Assembly (NCBI RefSeq): GCF_002583555.1
Contig: NZ_BEGX01000017.1
Coordinates: 1 to 64,000 of the forward strand
DNA from: Pseudonocardia sp. N23
GTDB taxonomy: Bacteria; Actinomycetota; Actinomycetes; Mycobacteriales; Pseudonocardiaceae
Reading direction: 5' to 3'
Length of the DNA: 64,000 bases
Of the stretch, positions 33,446-43,648 are shown piece after piece (position 1 is the stretch's first letter; every line of letters begins with the position of its first letter). The position numbers were made by a program, and so were the translations under genes. A model generated the notes under the pieces. That model was not told where the DNA came from and did no database searches. It was given only the letters and a program-made list of their open reading frames with translations.

Positions 33446-33709
33446 TCAGCGCCATCTCATGGTCATCAGCAAGCCGACTACGATGAGTGAGAACCCGATG
33501 AGGAAGTTCCAGGAGCCCAGCGCGGCGAAGAGCGCGATCTTGTCGCCCGCGATGTAGTTGACGACCAGCCACGCCAGCCCGATGACCATCAGTCCGAGCA
33601 TCACGACCACGTAGACCGGGCTGGTGGGACCGGCCTCCTTCGCGGCCGAGCGCTGCGCCGGCGGCGTGTAGGCGGTGGTGGCCTTCTTCCGGACCTTGGA
33701 CTTGGGCAT
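33446..33709 (-). CDS. crgA: Cell division protein CrgA
   Basis: An 87-residue protein with the CrgA layout: a basic N-terminus ([17 protein letters not shown]), two membrane segments (residues about 31-50 and 60-82), and the ending [16 protein letters not shown]. CrgA is an actinobacterial divisome protein that bridges FtsZ-ring and peptidoglycan-synthesis components and restrains septation. The position next to trpG and pknB is the conserved one. A GAAC-n4-GTTC sequence lies about 90 bp upstream. Confidence 0.95.
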   Translation of the reverse strand: MPKSKVRKKATTAYTPPAQRSAAKEAGPTSPVYVVVMLGLMVIGLAWLVVNYIAGDKIALFAALGSWNFLIGFSLIVVGLLMTMRWR

Positions 33710-33793
33710 CAGAACCTCACGAGACGGTTGTGCGCGTCCGGGACGGCGCGCCCGGGCGTGCCACCACCGTAACGTGCAGGGCCCCTGGAGTGC

Positions 33794-33809
33794 GCGAACG
33801 CCCGTTCCA
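33794..33809. promoter_or_regulatory. LexA-like box upstream of crgA
   Basis: GCGAACGCCCGTTCCA contains GAAC-n4-GTTC, the core of actinobacterial SOS boxes (usual form TCGAAC-n4-GTTCGA). It lies about 87-100 bp upstream of the crgA ATG on the minus strand. One such core is expected by chance about every 150 kb at this composition, so the position is suggestive only. Confidence 0.35.
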
Positions 33810-33860
33810 GAGGCCTGTTCGTGACCGGTTCCGGGCCGCTCGGGCGTGCAGGGGCGACGC

Positions 33861-34499
33861 TCAGGTCTGCTGGGCGCCCAGCGCCGCGACCTCGGCCGTC
33901 AGCTCGGTGACCAGCGGCTCGGGCACCGGGTGACCGGCCGAGCTCATCCAGTTGGCGAGCAGCCGGTGCCCGCCCTCGGTGAGCACCGACTCGGGGTGGA
34001 ACTGCACGCCCTCCAGCGGGGCGTCACGGTGCCGCAGCGACATGATCACCCCACCGTCGGTCCGGCCGGTGACCTCCAGCTCCGGTGGGAGCGTCTCCGG
34101 GCGGATCGACAGCGAGTGGTACCGCGTCGCGACGAACGGGTCCGGCAGGTCGCGCAGCACACCGACGCCGTCGTGGTGCACCAGCGACGTCTTGCCGTGC
34201 AGCAGCTCCGGCGCCCGATCGACCACCCCGCCCCACGCCACCCCGATGGCCTGGTGGCCCAGGCAGACCCCCAGCAGCGGCACGTTGCGCTCGGCACACG
34301 CCTTGATCACGTCGACGCTGCGCCCGGCCTCCTCGGGGATGCCGGGGCCCGGGCTGATCAGCACGCCGTCGACGTCGTCGATCTCGTCGAGCTCGACCTC
34401 GTCGTTGCGGCGCACCGTGTTCTCGGCGCCCAGCTGGGCGAGGTACTGCACCAGGTTGTAGACGAAGCTGTCGTAGTTGTCGACGACCAGGACCCGCAC
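33861..34499 (-). CDS. trpG: Anthranilate/aminodeoxychorismate synthase glutamine amidotransferase
   Basis: A 212-residue class I glutamine amidotransferase. The catalytic Cys is C79 in [12 protein letters not shown], and the triad is completed by H168 and E170 in VQFHPES. Such subunits supply ammonia from glutamine to TrpE or PabB. In actinobacteria this gene sits outside the trp operon, next to pknB, exactly as here, so it could serve tryptophan or folate synthesis, or both. Start GTG 34499. It follows pknB by one base (its GTG starts just past the pknB stop). Confidence 0.93.
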   Translation of the reverse strand: MRVLVVDNYDSFVYNLVQYLAQLGAENTVRRNDEVELDEIDDVDGVLISPGPGIPEEAGRSVDVIKACAERNVPLLGVCLGHQAIGVAWGGVVDRAPELLHGKTSLVHHDGVGVLRDLPDPFVATRYHSLSIRPETLPPELEVTGRTDGGVIMSLRHRDAPLEGVQFHPESVLTEGGHRLLANWMSSAGHPVPEPLVTELTAEVAALGAQQT

Positions 34500-34500
34500 C

Positions 34501-36423
<1,923 letters not shown>

Positions 36424-36531
36424 CGGTGCCGGTTCCTGAGTCGTGTCGAGGGTCGGATCATCATGCCTGGTCGGACCGTCCGTCGGGCCGCGAGCACTGC
36501 GCGCGGTCGCCGGACAGCGTGTTCCCGGGGC

Positions 36532-38706
36532 TCACCGGACAGTCTCCGTGTCATGGTCCCCGGTCCCGCCGACCCGAAGCGCCGCCCGACCCATCGCGAC
36601 GCCCTCCTGGCGGGACACGCTACCCGGGCCGAACCCGGACGGCTCGGACATCGCGCCGGTCGACCCCATGAGCCGCGGCAGCAGGAGCAGCAACGTCACG
36701 AGGACCGCCGCCACCGCGAGCACGACGAACAACACGATCAGCGCCGTGCTGCGCGACCGCGACGACGGCGTGAGCGACACGGGCTCCGAACCTGCGGCCC
36801 GCGGCGGCGTGTCGGGCGGGTCCATCTTGTCGAGGACGAGGTCCCCGTCCCCGTTGTCGAGCAGCTCGGGTGCCTGCCGGTCGTCGGACAGCCGGTGCGC
36901 GCCGCCCTGGGCGCCCGCGGGTCGGTCCGGTGTCGCCACCGGGCCGGTGGCGAGGATTCTGGCCGACGTCGCCGTCGTCTCGACGGTCGTCTCCACCGAC
37001 GAGGCGGGCGGCAGCTCCGGCACCGAACCCGGGCCCGACGGGAAGCCGGGTGCGGGAGGCACCGGGGACGACGGGGACCCGGGCGACGACGGGGATCCGG
37101 GCGACGACGGGGACCCGGGCGACGACGGGGACGACACGGGAGCGAGGGAGCCGGGCGGGAGCGAACCGGGGAACGCGTGGGACGCGGCGTGCCGGGGACC
37201 GTCGACGGGTGTGCCGCGACGCCGCGGCGCGGGGTCGTGCCACGCGCCCGGTGGCGGGGTGCCCGGCGGGATCAGCGCGTGCGATCCGGTCGGCGGCGCC
37301 TCGTGCGGCACCGGTGCGGGCGGCGCCGGCGGAACGGGTGTGGGCGGGACAGGTGTCGGCCGCGACACAGTGGGCGGGACAGGTGTCGGCCGCGACACAG
37401 TGGACGGGACAGATGTCGGCCGCGACACGGCCGGCTGAGCCGCGACGGCGGGCGACTCGGGTGCGGCACGGTCGTCGGTGACGGGGTGCGACGGCCACGA
37501 CGGCGCGCGTGTCCCACTGTCCGCGGGCGCCGCGGCGGCAGGCACCGAGGGTGTCTCCGGGATGTCGCGCGGGACCGCGGCCGGTCCGGCTCCGGGGCTC
37601 ACGGATGCGTCCTCGGCGCGGTGCGCGGCCCGCCCCCGGATGCGTGCCCGCCGACCGCCGACGCTCTCGTCGCCGGCGCGACGCCCGGCCGGGGCGTCGG
37701 TACGGGAGTCGCTGCGGCGGGCCGCCGACACGGCACCGAGGACGCGCCGGCGGCAGCGTTCGGCCTCGGGGGCGGTCTCGTCCGCGGAGCGGGACCCGGA
37801 CCCACGCGGCAGCAGCGAGGCGCCGGGCAGCTCGACGTCGTCGGGCATCCGGGACGGCCGCGGAATCGGCTCGCCCCGGCGGACCGCGGCGATCGCCCTG
37901 GCCAGCTCGGCGCCGTCGCGGTAGCGGTGCATCGGGTCCTTGACCAGCACCGCCTCGATCAGCATGCGGACGTTCTCCGGGACGTCCTCGGGCAGCGGGG
38001 GCGGTGCGTCGCGGACCTGCATCATCGCCACGACCACGGGGTTCTCGGCCCGGAACGGACGCTTTCCCGCCAGGCACTCGTAGCCGACGATGCCCAGGGA
38101 GTAGACGTCGCCCGCCGGACCCGCCTCGCCGCCGCTGGCCTGCTCCGGCGCGATGTAGTGGGCCGTGCCCATGACCATCCCGGACCGCGTGACCGGGACG
38201 GCGTTGGCGGCCTTGGCGATGCCGAAGTCGGTGAGCTTCACGACGCCGTCCTCGCGCAGGAGGATGTTGCCGGGCTTGACGTCGCGATGGACGAACCCGC
38301 GCTGGTGCGCGGCCTCCAGCGCCCAGGCGGCGTGCTCGAGGATCTCGAGGGTCTCGTCGGCGTCCATCCGGCCACGGCTGATCCGGCTGGACAGCGGCTC
38401 GCCGCGGACGAGCTCCATCACGAGGTAGGCGGTGCGCCGGTCGCCCATCGTGGCGTCGTCCTCGCCGTAGTCGTGGACGAGCGCGATCCCCGAGTGGTCG
38501 AGGGAGGCCACGGTGCGGGCCTCGATGCGGAAGCGGTGCAGGAACTCCTCGTCGCCGGACAGCTCGGGGCGCAGCACCTTGACGGCGACGGCCCGGTCGA
38601 GGCGGGTGTCGGAGGCCTCCCACACCTCACCCATGCCGCCGACGGCGATGCGCCGGTCGAGGCGGTAGCGGTCGGCGATGTGCAGGCCGGGGGCGAGTGT
38701 CGTCAC
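36532..38706 (-). CDS. pknA: Ser/Thr protein kinase PknA with long disordered linker
   Basis: A 724-residue kinase, longer than the roughly 430-residue mycobacterial PknA. The kinase domain is at residues 1-280 (K43 in AVKVL, HRD with D142, DFG Asp160). It is followed by about 370 residues of Pro/Ser/Arg-rich low complexity and one membrane segment (STALIVLFVVLAVAAVLVTL, about 655-680) with a short outer tail and no PASTA domains. The GTG at 38706 overlaps the pbpA stop (GTGA). The linker holds two kinds of repeat, a 30-bp unit and a 15-bp unit, described separately. Confidence 0.94.
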   Translation of the reverse strand: MTTLAPGLHIADRYRLDRRIAVGGMGEVWEASDTRLDRAVAVKVLRPELSGDEEFLHRFRIEARTVASLDHSGIALVHDYGEDDATMGDRRTAYLVMELVRGEPLSSRISRGRMDADETLEILEHAAWALEAAHQRGFVHRDVKPGNILLREDGVVKLTDFGIAKAANAVPVTRSGMVMGTAHYIAPEQASGGEAGPAGDVYSLGIVGYECLAGKRPFRAENPVVVAMMQVRDAPPPLPEDVPENVRMLIEAVLVKDPMHRYRDGAELARAIAAVRRGEPIPRPSRMPDDVELPGASLLPRGSGSRSADETAPEAERCRRRVLGAVSAARRSDSRTDAPAGRRAGDESVGGRRARIRGRAAHRAEDASVSPGAGPAAVPRDIPETPSVPAAAAPADSGTRAPSWPSHPVTDDRAAPESPAVAAQPAVSRPTSVPSTVSRPTPVPPTVSRPTPVPPTPVPPAPPAPVPHEAPPTGSHALIPPGTPPPGAWHDPAPRRRGTPVDGPRHAASHAFPGSLPPGSLAPVSSPSSPGSPSSPGSPSSPGSPSSPVPPAPGFPSGPGSVPELPPASSVETTVETTATSARILATGPVATPDRPAGAQGGAHRLSDDRQAPELLDNGDGDLVLDKMDPPDTPPRAAGSEPVSLTPSSRSRSTALIVLFVVLAVAAVLVTLLLLLPRLMGSTGAMSEPSGFGPGSVSRQEGVAMGRAALRVGGTGDHDTETVR
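37070..37135 (-). repeat. 15-bp repeats encoding SPSSPG in PknA
   Basis: Four copies of a unit like GGGGACCCGGGCGACGAC (15 to 18 bases, plus-strand view) encode SPGSPSS units in the kinase linker. They give Ser/Pro-rich sites that could be phosphorylated. Confidence 0.7.
37345..37434 (-). repeat. 30-bp direct repeats in PknA
   Basis: Three near-identical 30-base copies (unit starting GTGGGCGGGACAGGTGTCGG on the plus strand) encode the TVSRPTPVPP decapeptide in the PknA linker. The second and third copies differ at three bases. Confidence 0.8.
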
Positions 38707-40169
38707 CGGCCCGCCTTGAGTGCCTCGGCGATGACGGCCCGGCCGATCGGCGCGGCGATCGACCCGCCGGTGGCCTCCAGGCCCAGGTCGCCGCCGTCCT
38801 CGACCAGGACCGCGATGGCGACGGTCGGCTTCTCGGCCGGGGCGAACGCCACGTACCAGGTGAGCGGGAAGTCGGCCTTGCTGTTCAGCTCGGCCGTGCC
38901 GGTCTTGGACGCGATCTGGATGCCGGCGATCTTGCCGCCGCCCTGGGTGCGGTTCTCGGAGCCGATCATCAAGTCGGTCAACGTCGCAGCCACGCCCGCG
39001 GGTACGGCTTGACCGATCCTGTCCGGTTCGGTGGTGTCCACCGTGTCGAGCTCCGGCCCCTGGATCTCCTTGATCAGGTAGGGCGCCATCAGCTGGCCGC
39101 CGTTGGCGACGGCGGACACGACCATCGCGTTCTGCAGCGGCGTCAGCTTGACGTCCTTCTGGCCGATCGCCGACTGCTGCAGGGCGGTCACACTCGTGAT
39201 GTTGCCGATCGTGGACGGCGTGACCTTCATGGGGACCGCGAGGCCGGACTGGCCGATCCCGAACGCCTCGGCCTGCTTGCGCAGCCCGTCGACGCCGACG
39301 CTCCGCACGAGGTCTGCGAACGCCGTGTTGCAGGAGCGGGCGAAGGCGTCGCGCAGCGTCGTCGTGGTGCCCGTCCCGCACTGCGTCTTGTTGTAGTTGT
39401 CCATCGTCGTCACGCCGTCGTCGAGGAGGAACCTGTCCCCCTGGGCGGTGAGGAGCGTGTCGGGGGTGGACCCGTTCTGAAGCGCGGCCGCGGTGTCGAC
39501 GACCTTGAACGTGGAGCCGGGCGGCTGGGGCACGCTGATCGCCCGGTTCAGCAGCACCTGCGGCTGGGCGGCGTTGTCGGCGTTCCAGGCGTCCTGGACG
39601 GTCTTGTCGTTGTGGCTGGCGAGGAGGTTCGGGTCGAACGCCGGCGTGGAGACCATCGCGAGGATCTCGCCGGTCTGCGGCTGCAGCGCGACGACCGAGC
39701 CGGCGTAGCCCTTCTGCGTCAGCTGGTCGTAGGCGACCTGCTGGACCGTCGGCAGGATCGTGAGCGACACGTTGCCGCCGCGCGGGTCCCGGCCGGTGAT
39801 CAGGTCGGACAGCCGCCGGACGAACAGCCGGTCGTCGGTGCCGTTGAGGACGGAGTCGGCGGCGCCCTCGATGCCGGTGCGGCCGAACGACAGCGACAGG
39901 TAGCCCGTCACCGACGCGAACGCCGGCCCGCCCGGGTACTGGCGCTGGTAGCGCAGCCGGTCGTCGGTGGCGACGCTCTGGGCGAGGACCTTGCCGTCGG
40001 CGGTGATCTGCCCGCGCTGGCGGGAGTACTCGGCGTAGGCGGTGCGCTGGTTGCGGGAGTCGGTGCGGTAGTCGTCGGCCTTCACGACCTGCACGTAGGT
40101 CAGGTTCGCGAACAGCAGCAGGATCATGACCATCACGGAGACGGCGATCTTGCGGACGGGGTTGTTCAC
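38703..40169 (-). CDS. pbpA: Penicillin-binding protein PbpA (class B transpeptidase)
   Basis: A 488-residue class B PBP. One N-terminal membrane segment (residues 8-28) is followed by a dimerisation module and a transpeptidase domain with the active-site motifs S219-TFK222, SCN (279-281) and KTG starting at K422. It crosslinks septal or polar peptidoglycan, and with RodA it forms a polymerase/transpeptidase pair. The GTG start at 40169 overlaps the rodA stop (GTGA), and its own stop overlaps the pknA GTG. In mycobacteria PbpA is phosphorylated by PknB. Confidence 0.96.
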   Translation of the reverse strand: MNNPVRKIAVSVMVMILLLFANLTYVQVVKADDYRTDSRNQRTAYAEYSRQRGQITADGKVLAQSVATDDRLRYQRQYPGGPAFASVTGYLSLSFGRTGIEGAADSVLNGTDDRLFVRRLSDLITGRDPRGGNVSLTILPTVQQVAYDQLTQKGYAGSVVALQPQTGEILAMVSTPAFDPNLLASHNDKTVQDAWNADNAAQPQVLLNRAISVPQPPGSTFKVVDTAAALQNGSTPDTLLTAQGDRFLLDDGVTTMDNYNKTQCGTGTTTTLRDAFARSCNTAFADLVRSVGVDGLRKQAEAFGIGQSGLAVPMKVTPSTIGNITSVTALQQSAIGQKDVKLTPLQNAMVVSAVANGGQLMAPYLIKEIQGPELDTVDTTEPDRIGQAVPAGVAATLTDLMIGSENRTQGGGKIAGIQIASKTGTAELNSKADFPLTWYVAFAPAEKPTVAIAVLVEDGGDLGLEATGGSIAAPIGRAVIAEALKAGR

Positions 40170-41632
40170 GTCTGCGCCCCGCGGGCCTCGTCCGGGGACA
40201 GCTCGGGCCGCTCGACCAGCTCGGTCGCGGCCTGCGCGATCGGCGGCTGCGGCACCGACGGGCGCCGGGGGAGCGGGGCGCGCGCGGCGTTGGAGATGCG
40301 CAGCAGCATCGCGACCAGCGCGTAGTTCGCGACGAGCGACGATCCGCCGTAGGACAGGAACGGCAGCGTGAGGCCCGTCAGCGGGATGAGCTTGGTGACG
40401 CCGCCGATGACGACGAAGATCTGCAGGGCCATCGCGTAGGACAGCCCGGTCGCGAGCAGCTTGCCGAAGCTGTCACGCACCGCGAGCGCGCTGCGCAGGC
40501 CGCGGGTGATGAGCACGAGGTAGACGAGCAGGATCGCGGCCAGCCCGATGAGGCCGAGCTCCTCACCGAGGGACGACCAGATGAAGTCGCTCTCGGCGAA
40601 CGGCACGAGGTCGGGCCGGCCTGCGCCCAGACCGGTACCACCGACCCCGCCCGTCCCGAGCCCGAACAGGGCCTGGCCGAGCTGGTAGCCGCCGCCCTGG
40701 AAGTCGGAGAACGGGTCGAGCCAGATCTGCACGCGGACCCGCACGTGACCGAACAGGTGGTAGGCCAGCACGGCGCCGCCGACGAAGAACAGCAGGCCGA
40801 CGATCATCCACGACACGCGCTCGGTCGCCGCGTACATCAGGATCAGCAGCACGCCGAAGAACAGCAGCGACGTGCCGAGGTCGCGTTCGAAGACGAGGAC
40901 GCCGACCGACAGCCCCCACGCCACCACGAGCGGGGCGAGGTCGCGGGCGCGGGGGAACTCCAGGCCGAGGAAGCGCCGCCCGGCGGTGGAGAACAGCTCG
41001 CGCTTCTGCACGAGGAACGCCGAGAAGAAGATGATCAGCAGGATCTTGGCGAACTCACCGGGTTGGATGCCGACCCCACCGAACCGGATCCACAGCTTCG
41101 CGCCGTTGACCTCGGAGATCGACGACGGCAGCACGCCCGGCAGCGCCAGCAGGATGATCCCGGCGAACCCCGCCGTGTAGCCGAACCGCGACAGCATCCG
41201 GTGGTCGGACACCCGCCACAGCACGACGACGAACAGCGCCAGCCCGATCGCCGTCCAGGCGACCTGCCGCAGCACGAGTGACGCCGGTGCGTCGTTGCCG
41301 AGCTGCTCGGCGCGCGCGGCGTCGGCGAGATCGAGGCGGTGGATCATGACCAGGCCGAGCCCGTTGAGCAGCGCGACCGACGGGAGGATCAGCGGGTCGG
41401 CGTACGGCGCCCAGCGGCGGACCGCGAAGTGTGCGCCGGCGAAGAGCCCGAGGTAGGCCAGGCCCAGCCAGAGCAGCGTGGTCGTGAGCTCCTGCTCCTG
41501 GTTGGCCTCGACGATCACCAGCGCGCCGGTGACGATCACTGCGGCGAACGCCAGCAGCAACAGCTCGATCCCGCGCCCGGTGGGGAGCGTCGGAGCAGGG
41601 TTCCTGCCCTGTACCTGTGGGGGCGCCGCCAT
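40166..41632 (-). CDS. rodA: SEDS-family peptidoglycan polymerase RodA/FtsW
   Basis: A 488-residue SEDS glycosyltransferase with about ten to twelve membrane segments. Signature parts are GVGIQPGEFAKILLIIF (with the catalytic-region Asp/Glu residues), RPDLVPFAESDFIWSSLGEELG and LPFLSYGGSSLVANYAL (C-terminal GG motif). It polymerises lipid II into glycan strands in partnership with PbpA. The ATG shares one base with the stop of pstP (TGATG) and its stop overlaps pbpA, so stoichiometric production with both is likely. Confidence 0.96.
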   Translation of the reverse strand: MAAPPQVQGRNPAPTLPTGRGIELLLLAFAAVIVTGALVIVEANQEQELTTTLLWLGLAYLGLFAGAHFAVRRWAPYADPLILPSVALLNGLGLVMIHRLDLADAARAEQLGNDAPASLVLRQVAWTAIGLALFVVVLWRVSDHRMLSRFGYTAGFAGIILLALPGVLPSSISEVNGAKLWIRFGGVGIQPGEFAKILLIIFFSAFLVQKRELFSTAGRRFLGLEFPRARDLAPLVVAWGLSVGVLVFERDLGTSLLFFGVLLILMYAATERVSWMIVGLLFFVGGAVLAYHLFGHVRVRVQIWLDPFSDFQGGGYQLGQALFGLGTGGVGGTGLGAGRPDLVPFAESDFIWSSLGEELGLIGLAAILLVYLVLITRGLRSALAVRDSFGKLLATGLSYAMALQIFVVIGGVTKLIPLTGLTLPFLSYGGSSLVANYALVAMLLRISNAARAPLPRRPSVPQPPIAQAATELVERPELSPDEARGAQT

Positions 41633-43017
41633 CAGTTCCCCGGCCGGCAGGTCAGCCCCGGCACGGGCGTTTCGGTCTGCAGCGTGGTGTCGGGGACCTG
41701 CGCGTCGGGCGCGGTCACCTGACCCGGGGGCTGCGCGGCGGTGGTCGGTGCCCCGGTGGCTCCCGGCTGGGCGGGGTCACCGTTGGGGACGGGGGGCTGC
41801 GTCGTCACCGGGGTGGGCGGTGCGCAGACCGGCAGCCGGTTGTCCCGGAGCTTCTGCACGGTGCCCTGGGCGCCGGCGAGCCCGTCGGAGGAGACGATCC
41901 CGTCCTGCACCCGGTTGCGGTAGTCCTCGGGCAGGTCGGCGAGCGCGATGTCGGTCTGCTGCTCGACGCGCTGCAGCGGGATCCCGAGCGCGTTGCCGTG
42001 GACGCCCTGGTAGATGACGACGCGGTCGGCCGACGCGGCGACGTAGTACTGCTGCATGACCCACATGCCGCCGAGCAGCACCCCGGCGACGATGACGACG
42101 ACGGCGGCCGCGAGCCCGATGATCAGCCCCTTGCGCCGCTTCTTCGGTTCCGGGACCGGCGCGGCCTCCGTGCGGCGGGGCGCGGTGCGGGGCAGCGTCG
42201 TCGCCGACGCGCGGCCCGCCGAGGTGTCGGGTCCGGGCCGGTCGTCGTCGCTGCCGTCGCCCGCGGCGCCGCCGACGATGGGCGCGACCTCGCCGTAGTC
42301 GACGTCGACCACGTCGGCCACGATGCAGGTGATGTTGTCGGGCCCGCCGCCGCGCAGCGCGAGGTCGATGAGCCGGTCGGCGCACTCGCGGGGGTCCTGG
42401 TAGTCGGCCAGCGTCTGCGCGAGCGTCTCGTCGCTGACGGGGCCGGACAGGCCGTCGGAGCACAGCAGGTAGCGGTCGCCCGCGCGGGCCTCGCGCATCG
42501 TCAGCGACGGGTCGACGTCCTGGCCGGTGATCGCCCGCAGCAGCAGGGACCGCTGCGGATGCGTGTGGGCCTCTTCCTCGGTGATGCGGCCCTCGTCGAT
42601 CAGCGACTGGACGAACGTGTCGTCCTTGGTGATCTGGCTGAACTCGCCGCCACGCAGCTGGTAGCAGCGCGAGTCGCCGACGTGCACCATCCCGAGCCGG
42701 GAGCCGGCGAACAGGATCGCGGTCAGCGTCGTGCCCATACCCTCGAGATCGGGGGCGTCGGCGACGTGCCGGGTGATGGCGGCGTTGCCCTCGAACGTGG
42801 CGTCCCTGAGCCGGCCGAGCAGGTCGTTGCCGGGGTCGTCCTCGTCGAGCGGGGCGAGCGCCGAGATGACCAGCGACGACGCGACCTCACCGGCCGCATG
42901 GCCGCCCATGCCGTCGGCCAGCGCGAGCAGGCGGGGGCCCGCGTAGACCGCGTCCTGGTTGTTCTGCCTGACCAGCCCGCGGTCGCTGCGGGCCGAGTAG
43001 CGCAGGACCAGGGTCAT
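41632..43017 (-). CDS. pstP: PP2C-type Ser/Thr phosphatase PstP
   Basis: A 461-residue phosphatase. The PP2C domain (residues 1-240) carries metal ligands in NQDAVY (D22), ADGMGGHAAGE (D35), DSRCYQL and the GGPDNITCIV motif. After a Pro/Thr/Arg linker come a membrane segment (KGLIIGLAAAVVVIVAGVLL, about 300-320) and an extracytoplasmic tail of about 140 residues rich in Pro/Thr at its end. PstP reverses PknA/PknB signalling. ATG at 43017 is preceded by about 100 bp of Arg-rich, non-coding sequence before fhaB. Confidence 0.95.
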   Translation of the reverse strand: MTLVLRYSARSDRGLVRQNNQDAVYAGPRLLALADGMGGHAAGEVASSLVISALAPLDEDDPGNDLLGRLRDATFEGNAAITRHVADAPDLEGMGTTLTAILFAGSRLGMVHVGDSRCYQLRGGEFSQITKDDTFVQSLIDEGRITEEEAHTHPQRSLLLRAITGQDVDPSLTMREARAGDRYLLCSDGLSGPVSDETLAQTLADYQDPRECADRLIDLALRGGGPDNITCIVADVVDVDYGEVAPIVGGAAGDGSDDDRPGPDTSAGRASATTLPRTAPRRTEAAPVPEPKKRRKGLIIGLAAAVVVIVAGVLLGGMWVMQQYYVAASADRVVIYQGVHGNALGIPLQRVEQQTDIALADLPEDYRNRVQDGIVSSDGLAGAQGTVQKLRDNRLPVCAPPTPVTTQPPVPNGDPAQPGATGAPTTAAQPPGQVTAPDAQVPDTTLQTETPVPGLTCRPGN

Positions 43018-43132
43018 CGTTCGACTCCGTCGGCACCATCGGCTCGACCCCACGCGCGGCGACGTTCTCGGTCCGGCACGCAGGTCTCGCGGGAACGGCC
43101 CGGTACGCCCGGCTCGGCATGCGACTGTGCCC

Positions 43133-43591
43133 TCATGAGCGCAACTCGATCACCGTCTTGCCGATGCGGACCGGCACCCCCAGGGGAACCCGGGTGGGTC
43201 CGGTGACCTTAGCCCGGTCCAGGTATGTGCCGTTCGTCGACCCGAGGTCTTCGACGTACCAGTCCTCGCCCTGGGGAGCGATGCGCGCGTGGCGCGTCGA
43301 GGCGTAGTCGTCGTCGAGCTTGAGGGTGGAGTCGTCTGCCCGGCCGATGAGGATCGGCCGGGAGTCCAGCGTGATCCGGCTCCCGGCGAGCGGCCCCTGC
43401 GTGACCAGCAGTTGCCGTGCGACCCGGCCGCGCCCCGAACGCCGCGCGGCGCGGGACCCACCGGGCATGATCGCCCGAAGACCCGACGCCGCGTACAGGT
43501 CCGACCGCACGATGCGCATCGCGAACAGCACGAACAGCCAGAGAAGGGCCAGGAAACCCGCCCTGGTCAGCTGCAGCACCAACTCGGGCAC
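43133..43591 (-). CDS. fhaB: FHA-domain protein FhaB/FipA
   Basis: A 152-residue protein with an N-terminal membrane segment (residues 8-27, LLWLFVLFAMRIV) and a C-terminal FHA domain (residues about 60-150: GRADDSTLKLDDDYASTRHA and DLGSTNGTYLD), which binds phosphothreonine. In mycobacteria FhaB (FipA) interacts with FtsZ and FtsQ under PknA control. The GTG at 43591 is the start. It sits between fhaA and pstP in the standard order. Confidence 0.94.
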   Translation of the reverse strand: MPELVLQLTRAGFLALLWLFVLFAMRIVRSDLYAASGLRAIMPGGSRAARRSGRGRVARQLLVTQGPLAGSRITLDSRPILIGRADDSTLKLDDDYASTRHARIAPQGEDWYVEDLGSTNGTYLDRAKVTGPTRVPLGVPVRIGKTVIELRS

Positions 43592-43648
43592 GTGCCGTGG
43601 TCTCCGCTCTGTTCCGTTCGTTCCGCGCCGTCACCGGCGCGGAACGAC

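Noticed and set aside
37070..37434. A possible CRISPR array in the repeats of the pknA region
   Set aside because: Repeats are direct neighbours without spacers and keep the reading frame of the kinase.
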